This document shows, one piece after another, positions 42,701-54,805 of a stretch of DNA of 64,000 nt. Source of the DNA: Calocera cornea HHB12733 (taxonomy: Eukaryota; Basidiomycota; Dacrymycetes; Dacrymycetales; Dacrymycetaceae); the NCBI GenBank assembly GCA_001632435.1, contig KV424012.1:4250-68249 (forward strand). Direction: 5' to 3'. The number at the start of each line of letters is the position of its first letter. Positions within the stretch are counted from its first letter, which is position 1. The notes under the pieces were generated by a model. It did no database searches and had not been told where the DNA came from. It saw nothing but the letters and a program-made list of their open reading frames with translations. The position numbers and the translations under genes were made by a program.

Positions 42701-45700
42701 TACACAATCTGGTCGTCCTCGAGGAATTCATCGTAAAGATGTCTGGAATCGAAGCTTACAGCAATCTGTCAGACGCCCAGGTTCTAGCGATGGCTGGTGG
42801 TAAAAACTTGCGCATCGAAGGCGTTTCTACGTCGGTCTTCGGCGTATTGGCTACGAAACCTCAAGCGTTCCAGAAGTCATCTCAGAGGTTCATCGACATG
42901 CTGCAGTCGGCCGATTATGCCCTTCCTCTATTGGTTCTCCTTGCCCAAGCGCGACAGTTGTGCTGTTTTGTTGCTGCCGACAAGGATGCACCCAAGAAGT
43001 TGGCAGATCTTTTCGACAATGTAAGTCTGCTGTCGGTGGCCCATATCGAGTCGCTAATACTCGTTTACAGTGCCAGCGTGTGCTGTTTCAATTCATCTTC
43101 TTTCTGTCCACAGACATGACGCCTGAAGTATATGCCGCCTTCATTCCGTCTCTGAAGGACCTCTGCGTCAAGTTTCACATCGAGCCAAGTGTTGCTTGGC
43201 ACATGGTTCGACCAAAGCTTAGTTTGGCAGTCACTGTACGCCCATGGATATGTTCGATGCAACGCATGTGACTGATATCTCATAGACACGAACCCATGCG
43301 GATGCGGCGATGGAGAAGGAAGCTCAGCTGCGCGAAAAAGCCAAGGCACAAGCTATCGCAGCGAAAGCGGAGACATCACCCCCGCCTAAACCTGTGACTG
43401 CCCAGCCTGGGACTGAAAATGCTGTCAATAGCGATTCCATGGATGTCGACGTTAAAGCAGAAGCCGCCGCCCCTCCACCGATAGAAGGAGCAAGTCAGCC
43501 CGCCGTTCTGGAGGACAGTCCGTCGAAAGATCTTGTCCAGACGAATGGACATGGCCTTCTGAACGGTGCTGCATCCGAAGACACCAATCAAACTACAGTG
43601 TGCACTATATGGCATCCTGAACTCGAACCTCTGTTGGACGAGGTCGCATCCGTACTACCTGAGGACGCTTCGCAGAGGCTCGGGTATGCTTCTGGATTTT
43701 GAATCCGTTCACTTCTGACCTTGAACCATAGACCGGCTTTCTATGTCAGCTTCTGGCAGCTTTCGTTATACGACATCTACAATCTGAGCGAACGCTACAG
43801 CCAGGAGATCACAAGGATGAAGCGACTGGACAGCGAGTACAAGAGCCAGATCAAACAGTACGGCGAATTGAAGGATTGGGTGAAGAAAGAGTTCGATTCT
43901 GTGAAGCGATACAACGACATGCATCCGCATGACAGGCCTAAAGAACTTCCCATGATGCCGGCTGATTTCCCCATTCAAACCGATCGCCAACTGAGTATTG
44001 TCGAGAAATCAATACCGAAGTTCTCGCAGATGAGCCGGAGCTTGCTGCAAGAGTCGAAAGATCAGACATCATGGATAGGACTGACAAGGCGCCGTCTGCA
44101 GAAGGAGAAGGATCATTGGTTCGGTACGTGGAGTGTCTTCCTATATTCTTCTCGCTTCCTAATTGTCGTGTAGGTCATGTCACCACCCAAGAGGAGCGCA
44201 ATCAAGCGCTTTCCATGATACTTCAGCATTGTATTATGCCAAGGGCCTTGATTTCACCGATGGATGCCTCGTTTTGTGCGAAGTTCGTGAAGCACATGCA
44301 CAGCATCGGCACGAAGAATTTCATGACATTGCGGCTGTACGACAGGGTAGATAAACGTCCTTCGGATCATGAGCTGCATTTTGACTGAACTCCATTCACC
44401 AGATCTTCTCGGAGCAATTGACGAGCATCATCTTCAGCTGCACGGAAATGGAGACACGCAACTATGGTGTGTGCCGGATTGTCTCATTGCTTATGCCGGT
44501 TGGCTTAATAGTTTGTGTTAGCTCGTATGCTGCTCGAAATGCTGGTTGATCTCCACGGCTGGTTCAACGACAAGGACAAGTACAATCAAGAGGCGCAAGG
44601 GCTGGAGAAGGGTCCCGACAAAGGACCTTTACCTGGATTCTTAAAGCGCTGGCCAACTACTGGTGCAGATCAAGTCAAGCAGTCTGATTTGCTCTCTCAT
44701 GAGGAGTTCCAAAGGCTCGTCAGGAAGTTCCATAGTATCCTCACCAATGTAAGAACAGTCATTCCCCTCTAAACAGAAGCTGACCATCTTGATTAGACGT
44801 TCGTCAAGTGCCTCGAATCCCAGGAGTACATGCACGCTCGCAACGCAATACTACTGATGGTGAAGTTGTTGCCGGTTTTCCCTCTTTACCCGATCAGCAG
44901 TCTTCGACCACACCCGCCCTTCGGTGCGACCATTGAAGAGCGACTTGGTTCTTACATTGCCGTGGAAACAAGGAATGAACTCAAGCTCACCGCTACTGGG
45001 TAAGGAATTGATGTCAGAATCGTAAACCCTTTGACTCAAACCTTCATCAGCTATTTGGATATGCTCCGCCAGCGCAAGAAAGAATGGATGCCTGTAAGTA
45101 CTGGTCTCCTTGCTGTTCAATTCATCATCCAACGTTTGTTCAGCCCGCCCCTCCTGCTCCTCTCGCGTCGGAAACAGCAAAAGCGCCAGCAAATAGCGGC
45201 GCCGTCAGTGCGGTCCCAAGCGGCCCACGACAACCAGAACCTCCCAGAGCTTCTGGTGGGGTTCAAGTCAACGGTTCCGCTACAGCTCCGACTGCCAAGG
45301 CACAAGTACAGCCTAGTGTCAAGTCTACTGCGCCACCGATCGCGCCAAAGGCGGCGAGTGTTCCTGCGGGTACTCCGACTGGGCCTTCCGCCCAAGCGCG
45401 AACTGGTGGTGCCCCTACGGCTCCTGCCTCGTCCTCATCGAAGGCTGTGAATCTTTCTGTCGCCGTGCCAAGCTCGACGCAGCCAGCTCCGGCTGCAACG
45501 CGCTCTGCTTTGGAAGCCATTCCCAAACCGGAAATCATCCGCAGAACAGGCCGCGATACTTCTACTCAGCCAACATCAACACCGGGATCCTCTGCTCCAA
45601 AAACCGCAGCTACCCCTGCTGCTACTCAGTCTAACGGCAAGGCATCACATATCGCAGCGCCTCCGGGCACAAAGCCGTCCACGTCTGCTGTCCCGGTCGG

Positions 45701-47564
45701 CCCGGCGAATCCAACGCTCCCGCGAGAACGCGCGGGACCCCAGCCCGTATCAAATGCACCTCCTTCTGGCGCGGCAACACCGGTTCCCAACGGTGGGCCG
45801 AATGAAGCTACAAAACCAGCAGCCGAGAATCGTGGTTTAGCTGCAACGGCTACGGGGCCCTCTGGCCTCTCTCAGCCAGCCAAACGGCCTGAACCCACTT
45901 CTGCGTCTTCATCTCAGTCCATCCGTCGGGCAGACGCGGACGCAGGGGGTTCTTCTCGCGCTGCTCCTGAGGCAGGTGCTCGACCAACAGAGCAAGCTGT
46001 CAGACCGTCAGCTGTATCAACCGCTCCCAGTGCACCACCCTCCGCACCACTTACTGTTCCTGCCCAGGACACCCGGGCCAATGCAGCCGCTGCGACTGCG
46101 GGCCCGCGTGATCTCCCTCCACGTCCGCCAGCGGATGCACGGGGTCCCGTGGGTTCTCGACCTGCTTCGCCCCCCCATAATGCAGCACCCAGCAATCCTC
46201 GTGGACCGGCAGGTCGAAGGAGATCGTCGCGATCTCGATCGCCAGAGCCTCGTCGTAGTGGTCGGCCAGAACCCCCAGTTGATGATAGCCGGGACGGTCG
46301 TGGTCGGGTAGATCGTGATGAGCGCGAGCGATATCCCCGAGGTCCTGATGTTGGTCGAGATCGCCCCCAACCAGCCCGTGATTTCTCAGGACGCCAGCCA
46401 CGCGGAGACGTTTACCGACCGGGTGATGGGTACCCAGATGATCGGAGAGATGCTCGCTTCCCAGATCGACCTGACGGGCGCGATTTGGACCGCCCACCTC
46501 GGGAGAGGGAAAGGATTCAAGATAGGGAGAGGGAAAGGATTCAAGAGAGGGAGAGGGACCGTGGTCACGATGAGCGAGACCGTGGACGGGACCGCGGCCG
46601 AGAGCGGGATGATCGTGACAGACGCCTTGACACGCGACCTGAACCTGCTCCCCTCAGGGTAGAGGTCCCACCGAAAGAGGCAGAGGACGACACCGCTCGT
46701 CGTGGTTCAGCTGATGACAGCAAGAGTCGGAAGCGCACTCATGATCAGGATGAGGGACCCGAAGCACGAGACTCGAAGCGACACCGACGTGCTCGTGGCG
46801 ACCGAGTGCGGGAGCGAGATGACCGTACTCCTTCGGACAAGGACGCTAGACGTGGTGGCGACCGCGACCGCGATCGCGAACGTGAGCGTCGGAGGGACGA
46901 TACTCGCCGTGATGATGACAAGGCCGTAGCGGGTAGTGCGAATACGCCAATTACACCCTCTTCGGCGGCACCGCCGAGTGGCCCACGTGCAATGAACAAT
47001 CGGTCGGGCCCGCCTTCTCCCGGACCTTCTGGCACACTCCCGCGACGGGACGGGCCGACTGATCGTCCTCCTCCCCACCGTTCTGATTCCTCGTACCAAG
47101 GCGGCGCCCTCCCTACCCGCTCCCCACCAGGCAGCGCACCAAGAGATGATCGGCTACCTCGGCAAGATGAACGTCCGCGGACCCCGCCTCGGGACGCTGG
47201 ACGTGGTGGAGGGAGCCTAGCTGATAGGTTGGGACCGCGCCGCGAGGGTGAGGGCGGCGGTGGCGGCGGTGACAACCAGGACACAGACCGGTCCGGTGGC
47301 AGGAAGAGGGGCTACTCCGGTATGTAATCTCCTTGACATTCATGAGTGCTGGTTAACATGCAATCTCCAGAACGTGAAGGGGATATGCGTGATGAGCCCG
47401 GCGAGTCACGCGACCCGAACAAGCGCCAGCGGCGCATCGATCGGAGCGGCGCCCGGGAGCGTGAGCAGAACAAGTCGTCGCGCATGTTCAACATAGCGAT
47501 GGGTGATGCGCAGAAGCAGGACGGCGGCCGTTCGCGCGGAAGGCGGAGCGGTGGCGACACATAG
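39787..47564 (+). CDS. THO2: THO complex subunit 2 (THO2/THOC2)
   Basis: Sixteen exons: 39787-39854, 39918-40410, 40460-40587, 40642-41197, 41248-41940, 41992-43020, 43071-43235, 43286-43683, 43732-44123, 44174-44346, 44403-44466, 44522-44748, 44797-44999, 45051-45093, 45144-47319, 47371-47564; about 2333 residues. THO2 is the scaffold of THO/TREX, coupling transcription to mRNA export. N-terminal marks: F-N-L-L-R-E-E-S-E-G-Y-S-K-L, G-F-F-D-L-D-P-H-R-V-L-D-L. Middle block about 989-1044: D-M-T-P-E-V-Y. C-terminal THOC2 domain about 1177-1560: F-Y-V-S-F-W-Q-L-S-L-Y-D-I-Y, E-E-R-N-Q-A, I-G-T-K-N-F-M-T-L. The last about 790 residues are disordered, first A/P/T-rich, then R-D/R-E repeats with R-S-R-S, likely RNA-binding. 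Intron 41941-41991 has no stop and keeps frame, so its removal is the least certain. Long for the family because of this tail. Confidence 0.9.
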
Positions 47565-47835
47565 TGTAGAACCCGAAATCTCGTTAGGTAGCATATTCGT
47601 CCGTACATCTCCGCAAACTACAAAGATACTCCGCCTCTCATGTATCATACCGCATCTCCGCACTGTATACTAATCAATCCTCCTGCGGCTCTGAAGCGAA
47701 GCGAACCCGTCTTGCTTGTCCCGCCGTGGCAGGGTCGCGTTGAAGCGATATGTGGTCGTGTTGAAGCGACGTGGATTATCCAATAGTTGGTGTGTCGGGC
47801 GCCCGTTGAGGTCGCGCACTGCGGGGCGTGCCGCT

Positions 47836-49151
47836 CTACCGGTGGAGGGAGGAGGGCGAGCGGATGAGGGTGAGGAACTCCTCGCGCGTCTTCTGCCTGT
47901 CCCGGAACGCGCCCAGCATCGTGCTCGTCATCGTCGTGCTGCCGGGCTTCTGCACGCCGCGCATGGTCATGCACATGTGCCTGCTCTTCATCAGCCCCAG
48001 CCGTACAACACAAGAGAACGAGAGAACGCACGTAGCCTCCATGACGACGGCGACGCCCCTGGGCTGGACGGCCTCCTCCACGGCGAGTGCGATCTGGCGG
48101 GTGAGCCGCTCCTGCACCTGCAAGCGCCGCGAGAACGTCTCTGCGATCCTGGCGAGCTTGCTCAGGCCCAGGACGAGCTTGTTGGGGATGTACCCGATCG
48201 AGACCTTGCCCGTGAAGGGGACGAGGTGGTGCTCGCACAGGGAGAACACGTCGATGTCCCGCACGATCACCATCTCGTCGTGGTCCTCGGCGAAGATGGC
48301 GTCGTTGATGACCTCTGTGCACGCAAACAACAAACAAGCACGGCCAATCAGTACTTGCCCAGCCGCACAACAGTGAGCGCAGGAAGTAGGAACGCACCGC
48401 TCAACCGCTCCTCATACCCCTTCGTCATCCAGAGCAGTGCCTGCGCGTACCTGGCCGGCGTGCGCATCAGCCCCTCCCGCTCGGGGTCCTCACCAATACA
48501 CTCGAGCAGCGTCCGCACCGCCGCGGCGAGCTTGGCCTCGCGCTCCTTGCGCGCCGCGGGGGACTCGTGCAGCCTATCGAGGGTCGACTTGGCGGGCCAG
48601 CCGAGCCCGTTCGGGTCCCGCACGGGCGTCGAGGTGGTCGATATGACGCTTCCTGGGCGGGGGGCACTATCCCGCGTATCAACCATATCAGTGCACCAGC
48701 AGCGGGGAAAAGGAAGAGAAAGGACGCACACAACACCTCCAACATCGACGCTCATCTCCCTCAGCCGCGCGGCGAGGTGGATCGCCCCCACGCCGGGCGG
48801 GTGCTCCCCCCTGGGCGTGCGGGGCGGGAGGTGGCTCCCCCCCTGCTCCTCGGCGCGGACGACGCGTGCCTGGGCTTCGCGCACCTCTCGCTCGCCCTCT
48901 TCTTCTTCTTCTTCTTCCTGTTCGGGCTCGTTAGGGCGGCCGTTGCTGTTGCTGCTGCCCTGCGAGCGGGAGAGGTAAGCGGATAAGGGCTCGTCCTCGG
49001 ACTCGGAGGGGTCGACGTAGGGCGCATAGGCGTCGTCCCCGCCTGCGGAGGGCGGGAGGTGGGGAATGGAGGAGGTGGGGAGGGTCATGCCCGCTACGCC
49101 TGAGGGGTGCAGGTGCTGGAGCGGTGCGCGCGCGGAGGGGGAGGTGGACAT
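47836..49151 (-). CDS. GTP cyclohydrolase I
   Basis: Exons 49151-48730, 48666-48398, 48314-48032 and 47980-47836 give about 372 residues. The catalytic core shows [31 protein letters not shown] and [11 protein letters not shown]. The zinc ligands are C257, H260 and C328; the 71-residue spacing equals that of the bacterial enzyme. It converts GTP to 7,8-dihydroneopterin triphosphate, the first step of folate (and tetrahydrobiopterin) synthesis, as a cytosolic decamer. The N-terminal 140 residues are an acidic, serine-rich extension absent from the core family. Intron 47981-48031 is 51 nt, in frame and without stop; unspliced it would insert 17 residues two positions before C328. An upstream in-frame ATG at about 49290 would add a basic leader. 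Confidence 0.93.
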
Positions 49152-50252
49152 TGACCGCGTCTGAGTCTGAGTGAGGGCTCGGTGGTTGCCGAGGTATTTG
49201 AGTGGGAGGCGAGGGTAGGGCGTCGCAGTGCGAGTGGGGGTGCGGAGACGGCGGAGGGAGTGGGAGCGAAGCTGTTGTGAGGCGAGCATGAGAGTACAGT
49301 ACCCGTCCTGTTCTTCCTTTCCGAGTTCTACCAGCTGAAGCAGGCCATCACCTATCCAGTCCTGGACTAGCACTGAGTGAGTTGAAAGCGGAGAAACGGA
49401 GAGGCGAGGACGCCCCTTTCCGAGTTCGGTCTGCGCTGTCCCTTACCCGCTGGACCCTGAGCGCCCTGGTGAAAAAGTATTCAGTGCGGAGGCTTGCTAA
49501 GGAGATCCTTCACTGACTCGGTCGGCCGAATCCACCTTGAATGCTGCACCTTGCGGAACGTTGTATAATGGTACATTGCTAGCACATCGCTCTTCTGCGC
49601 CCGCCAAGCCCAAGAAAATGTACAGATCCCACAGATTCCAGGCAGAACCGCCTCTCCCCACTGCCAGCTTCACCGACAGCTCCGCTTCCCCAAGCTTGGT
49701 ATGCCATAACACACCTGCCTGAACGGCCATTTCTGTGGCTCGGGCCCTCCCAGTCCAAGCAGGATGTGCCTGCGAGGCAGAAGGTTCTGGCCAGCGCGCT
49801 TGGGGGTTCCGAGGAGTGGGAAACTTGACTGTATGTAGGAAGATTGGCTTGCCGAAGGGCCGTGCGCTGGCAAGATGATGCGCCTATTGGAACTCTGTAG
49901 TAACCTGTGTGCCGCAGCGCGCACGGGGAGTCTGCTTCTACAACAATACGTACCTGCTTCTCAGCTCTTTGCCAACCAACTCCTCGCCGTTTCATTCATG
50001 GGCGCTGGACGTCACGCTGCACCCCGTCCATGGAAACTGTCTTGTTCAATCCGCGGGGGGATGACGTCCTCAAGCGCCCGATCTAGGCGCGAGGATCGAT
50101 CGGAAAGCCTGTCACTCCTCCGCCTGGGGCGCTCAGTTCCCCCAGCTCTCCAGCGACTGTTTCTCCGTCCTCCTCAGTCTGCCCGGCGTGACGCTCTAAG
50201 CTGCAACTGAGCCCTGGCGCTACCTCTCTTCCTCCCTCTCCTCCGAAAGCTC
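49152..50252. other. Divergent intergenic region
   Basis: 1.1 kb between GTP cyclohydrolase I and the NIF3-like gene. Short frames only. It must contain both promoters; nothing specific is recognised. Confidence 0.5.
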
Positions 50253-51305
50253 ATGAATGCCACATGCCAGAACCCGCCCCATCCAGCCGCAAGGCAGCAC
50301 TGGCACAGTGTCTCGCACGCCCAGCTGATCGCCTTCTTCCAGCATCACCTGGGCCTGTCCAGCGCCGACATCTCCAGCCCAGGCCCGGAACCGCGCCGCT
50401 CCGTGCCCTTCGTGTACCACACCCCCGTTGCGAGGGACAAGGCGTACGACCCCTCGCGCTTCCACACGGCCCGTCTTCTCCTGGCTCTCGCCCCTTCACC
50501 AGAGCTGTACGACCGCCTCTCCCCCTCCTCCGCAGCTCCACGGCCCCCAGCCTCTGCCTCCTCCCGTAAGAGAAGGACGGCAACAGCGATATTCCTCCAC
50601 CGGCCCTGGGGCCTCGACCGCAAGCGCCTACCGAGGGGGACGCTCGCGCTTGCGGAGCACGAGGCGTACGATGAGCGGCTGACGGTCGGGTGGAACGCTG
50701 CCCTCGTGAGGGGGCTGCTGGGTGCTCTCCCAGGGCTTGAGCCTGGCCAGGATCTGGACCGGGACCTGGATGTGGGGGAAAAGCGGGGGAAGGCTCAGGA
50801 CCAGGACCAGGACCAGGACCAGGACAGGGATGAAAGGGACTGGATCTCCCTGCGGGGGTACAAAACCTCCCCCTCGCGGCGCATCGGCCTGCTCGCCCCC
50901 CTAGCCAAGTCAACGAGTACCATGCAAGCTCTATCCCAGCGCATCCAGCTCGAGTTCGGCGGCTGCGAGGCGTGCGAGCTGAACGGCTCCCCTGGCAGGA
51001 GATGCAGTGTGCTCGCGTGCTTGAACGCTTTTTCTGAGGAGGTCGCGCGGCGCGTTGAGCGGGTTGTGAGGGAGCGTGGGTGGGATAGGGGCGAGGGGGC
51101 GGCGGGGGGGATGGGAGGGGTGCTGTGCCTTACTGGTGCGGCGAAGGAGGCGGGGATGAGGGTTGCGAGGGAGTTGGGCATGGGGGTGGTCGCTGTTGGC
51201 CATAGGAGATGCGAGATGTGGGGGTTGCAGTACCTCGCCAGGCGGGCGAGCGAGGAGTTTGGGGAGCGGTTGGAGGTCGTTGACCTTGATGCTGTTGATG
51301 AGTAG
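50253..51305 (+). CDS. NIF3-like (DUF34) protein
   Basis: A single exon of 350 codons. The N-terminus (H-S-V-S-H-A-Q-L-I-A-F-F-Q-H-H-L-G-L) and V-P-F-V-Y-H-T-P-V-A-R-D-K-A-Y-D-P fit the first lobe of the family. I-F-L-H-R-P-W-G-L-D-R, L-A-L-A-E-H-E-A-Y-D-E-R-L-T-V-G-W-N and C-L-T-G-A-A-K-E-A-G-M follow. The end, V-V-A-V-G-H-R-R-C-E-M-W-G-L-Q-Y-L-A, corresponds to the conserved G-H-x-x-S-E motif of NIF3, with C in place of S. NIF3 proteins form a toroid with a dinuclear metal site; their cellular role is not settled. A D-Q repeat (50791-50825) interrupts a loop. The ATG at 50253 starts about 25 residues before the recognisable fold. Assigned from motif pattern, so alternatives remain. Confidence 0.6.
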   Translation: MNATCQNPPHPAARQHWHSVSHAQLIAFFQHHLGLSSADISSPGPEPRRSVPFVYHTPVARDKAYDPSRFHTARLLLALAPSPELYDRLSPSSAAPRPPASASSRKRRTATAIFLHRPWGLDRKRLPRGTLALAEHEAYDERLTVGWNAALVRGLLGALPGLEPGQDLDRDLDVGEKRGKAQDQDQDQDQDRDERDWISLRGYKTSPSRRIGLLAPLAKSTSTMQALSQRIQLEFGGCEACELNGSPGRRCSVLACLNAFSEEVARRVERVVRERGWDRGEGAAGGMGGVLCLTGAAKEAGMRVARELGMGVVAVGHRRCEMWGLQYLARRASEEFGERLEVVDLDAVDE

Positions 51306-51476
51306 AGATGGTGGACGGCGATCATCAATCATCGACTGTATAATTCTTACTAGCAAAGGGAGGTACAAGCCATCATATTGTACAGGTCGTGATACGGTCA
51401 AGTCATAAGTGGGGGGCAACATCGGATAGTGCCATCGCTCGTGTGGCCTCAGGTCATGGCAGTCATCTCGTCAATC

Positions 51477-53216
51477 TCATAGCACAATCGGACGTTCACG
51501 ACTTCCTACGATCGTACTCGTTCCATTGGCCAGGGTTCCTTGCACTTCTTGCAGTCTCAGGTCACGATCGTCCAGCGTCTTGTCATGCGCGTTGAGGTTG
51601 GAGTGAAGGTTGGAGTACAGGTCGATCTTCTCTCTGCCGAGAGTGTTAGTTGCCTTTGGCAGTCTCCAATAGATTACATGACTTACTGCATCTTATCTTT
51701 GACCTGAAAGAGGTATCAGTGTAGGGATCAACCGAGCAGGAAGAAAACACGTACAAAGGCCAATACTGCTTCGAATTGCTTCAAGAGCTCCGGCCCTCCC
51801 TGGACCCATTCTTCATGACTGCACTCGCACCAACGTTGCTTCATGCGCTCGAATTTGTCCACATGCTGGTTCAGATATACGTCGGTGTCATACAAGTTCT
51901 TGGGCTGAGGCGCTGGAGAGGTCGATGGATACGGGATACGGTCAGAATCTGGGAGAGACGGCTCCGGAACTGCATCATAGCCGTCTTGAGACTGATAGTC
52001 CCAGTAGGCGGGACCCGGATGAGGAGCAGGGGAGCGAAGGTGGCGTTGCTGATCATATTCGTCATAAGGAGAGAGCTGGCGCAGGGCCGACAATGGACTT
52101 CCACGAGGGTTGGATGCAACCTACCAAAGAAGGTGAGTACAATGCGCATATATCTAGCCAATGCGCCCTGACGTTTCTGTTGTCGGTCCTCCCTCTCTTG
52201 CTAGGACGTTCGTCATTCGGAGAGTCGTCAGTATAAAATCCCATAGCACCATCTTCTTCGAAGACAGCACGCGACCGGAGGCGTTGGTCAGTCGGCAAAG
52301 TTCTCAGAACAGGAGGCTCAGCAGACTGCCGCTGCACAGGCGAGAATCCACGTTTGCGTCTCGTATCCAGTGCAGACTCACGTAGGTGCTCGCGAGACTG
52401 ATCGTCATTTGCACGGCGTTCCAGAGGGGGCTTGCCATTCGCTTTCTCAGACAGAGGCACAATATAATCATCGCCATGTTCCTCAGCTATAAGGGTATTG
52501 TCTGTATGATCGTTCGTGTGGGAGCGGTTGTTAGTGGGAGGAGACTGAGCACGAGCAGGAGGCGCAGGCTGAGGCGCTCTTTGACGAGCCTTTTCCTTCT
52601 GACCTCTGGCGACCCAGCCGAAAGCAGGAGGAGGGGGTTGGAAAGGAATAGCCCGCATATACTCAGCGTTGTCGACAGTCACTTCTGCATTGTGAGAGAT
52701 AGGAGCATCGGAGGGCTTGGACGCACTGAAATCGGTAATGAGACGGGCGGTGACAGTGGAAGCTGGATGTATGCGTATGTCTGCTTGAGCCCGACCGGGG
52801 GCGGGTGTCTTCGCTCGTCTCAGTTCCGTTGGCAGAGGACTCTGCGAGTCATGAGTAGGTTCCGATCTTATTTCAGCACGCGACTTGGAGCGAGGAGGAT
52901 GGGCCATAGTGGTAGCCTGCTCGCCACTATTGACGAAGGCGCCGAGAGGGAGAGGGTTGAAGCTAACAGGTTCAATATTGGTGACGGTAGTCTCGGAGTC
53001 CTTCGACGAAGTACCAGAAGCAGAAGCGATAGTGTTCGAGCGCGAAGCGAATGGGTTGGTCGCATACGGGCGGGTTGGAACAGGTTGATGCAGCTGGTCG
53101 TCAGCGCCGGAGGCGATCGCACCTCTGGAGGCGGTCCGGGATGGTCCGTGTCCCATACGAGTCATGCCGAGGGGAGGTTGACCAGATTTAGTGGCAGTTC
53201 GTTTAGAAACAGACAT
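51477..53216 (-). CDS. Disordered protein with ECM11-like C-terminal coiled coil
   Basis: Exons 53216-52173, 52120-51755, 51703-51687 and 51633-51477 give about 527 residues. The first 400 are disordered, rich in S, P and T, with a candidate nuclear signal K-R-G-R near the first splice. The C-terminal part is helical: L-N-Q-H-V-D-K-F-E-R-M-K-Q-R-W, W-V-Q-G-G-P-E-L-L-K-Q-F-E-A-V-L-A-F, then K-I-D-L-Y-S-N-L-H-S-N-L and T-L-D-D-R-D-L-R-L-Q. This tryptophan/leucine pattern followed by a heptad stretch resembles the C-terminal domain of yeast Ecm11, a synaptonemal-complex protein. Domain assignment is from memory and moderate. Exon 3 is only 17 nt and shifts phase, so missing it would frameshift the coiled coil. 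Confidence 0.55.
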
Positions 53217-53439
53217 TGACTACTGAAGGCAACAACTCGGGATGAGGCCCGAGGAGGGAAGGAGGTAGTGGTGGGGAAGAAAGAAAGGAGACGCGTCGAC
53301 ATGCGTCCGCGCGTCTTATATTAGGTGGCCCGTGCGCCGATCACGTGGCGGGTGCTTAACCGCTGCCTCGCACACTATGGTATATTTTCTGCTCGTCGAA
53401 CAGCAGCTTGCAATTAATGTACAATGATGTGTCTTGATG

Positions 53440-54805
53440 TTACACCAAAATCTTCCTCAGCTCGTCCACTCTGACCTCCAGCTTCGTTACTGGGCACGTC
53501 CCTTTCTCCCTCACCCATTGGAAAGCGCATACATAGCAGCACACCCATCCTGTCGGTAGGGAAGTTGCGTTGACGATCTCTTGCTTGCAGACAGGACACT
53601 GTCCATGATGTTCCAGATCCACGCCCACACCTTTGGGATGAGGCAATAGAGGCGCGGGTGGAGGGATTGGCGGCCCTTGTGTGGTGCGTTGTAGGAACCG
53701 CGCGGGCGATGCCGGCGAATACCACCACTCCAAGAACTTGAGCGCCAGGAGGGACAGTGGAAGAAGTTGCTTCAGAGAGGACAGAAGGGTGGATGGACGA
53801 AGAAGGGCGAGAATACGCTGCAGCACCGTCTGTGCTTGTGTGGAAGCGGTAGGTAGAAGGTCGAATGCCCTCTGGAACAACAGTAGTCAGCATATATGCG
53901 CCTTGAAACGGGTGAATCTCACCATGTCCTGCGCGGTCATCCTTCTCAAGTCAACGCCAATCAGTGCCAGCCACGGTCGATAGTGGCTGGTCTTGTTGAA
54001 CAAATATGCGATGTTCCACGCAAACAACCACAATTGGTATGTTGAATTCGCATACGGGTAGGCGACTTTGAATGTCTGTTTCGCTGCAACCAGCACCCTC
54101 GCACGTGTTGTCTACACCTCCAGGTTAGCCCGAGATCTATCTCCAAACATGTCAACGTGCCTGTGGAACTGTGAGCTGTCGGCGTTGTGATGCTTCTGCA
54201 CCAGCAAGTTCGGGATCGAGTCCCCCACCGAGCTGCTCATACAGATCTTCCGCTTTTGCTCGCAAGTAGGGAACGCCCACCTGCACGACGGTCAGATGGG
54301 ATCAGAAATATCTATGCCGAACAGCGTACCAGGAACAAAAGTGAGAGGAGCCGGTCTCGTGGTGTCAGCTTTTCGTGCTCGCCCGGAGCGCCAGTAGCAA
54401 TGGTCGCGCGCTCGGTTTCGAAGAAGGGCCTTCTCCGACGCTTCAATCCATAGAAGTTTTCAGAGAAGGAGGCGCCTGGGACGGTAATGAGCCGTCATCA
54501 TACCGTCCAGCTCATGAAAGCATACCTGTCGTCCGCAAATAGTGCCTCTCAATCACCAGCATCAAGAGCGCATAAAACTCTTCGTGCCGGTTCACGATAC
54601 GAAGCAGGTACCGAGGGTGTCGTTGAGCGAAGAACTGTGAAGCTCTGGGTCAAACATCCAAACCATTCCGATGAGAGAACTGGCGAACCGCAAGAACATA
54701 TTTCACCGCAGGTTGCAACAAGTCCCGCAGCTGCTCCTGGGCGAGGAGCTCAAACAGCGATGGCCGTTGAGTATCGCTGGCCCCGATATCTGCATAGAAA
54801 TCCAT
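53440..54805 (-). CDS. PEX12: Peroxisome assembly protein PEX12 (RING-type)
   Basis: Six exons (54805-54689, 54634-54526, 54475-54330, 54280-54161, 54111-53923, 53871-53440) give about 370 residues, standard for Pex12. Conserved segments: [19 protein letters not shown] near the N-terminus, [29 protein letters not shown], and [14 protein letters not shown]. The C-terminal RING has Cys at about 319, 322, 338/339, 342 and 353 (C-P-V-C...V-C-C-Y-V-C...T-C-P-V) with fewer ligands than a canonical RING, as usual for Pex12. With Pex2 and Pex10 it forms the peroxisomal ubiquitin-ligase complex that recycles Pex5. The fourth intron (54112-54160, 49 nt) begins with GC and contains C-T-A-A-C as branch site; intron 1 is inferred by phase and motif continuity. 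Confidence 0.9.

Noticed and set aside
54517..54805. PEX12 read as disrupted by an in-frame stop (after N-G-L-D-V)
   Set aside because: A 54-nt GT-AG intron (54635-54688) removes the stop and joins the conserved blocks in frame.
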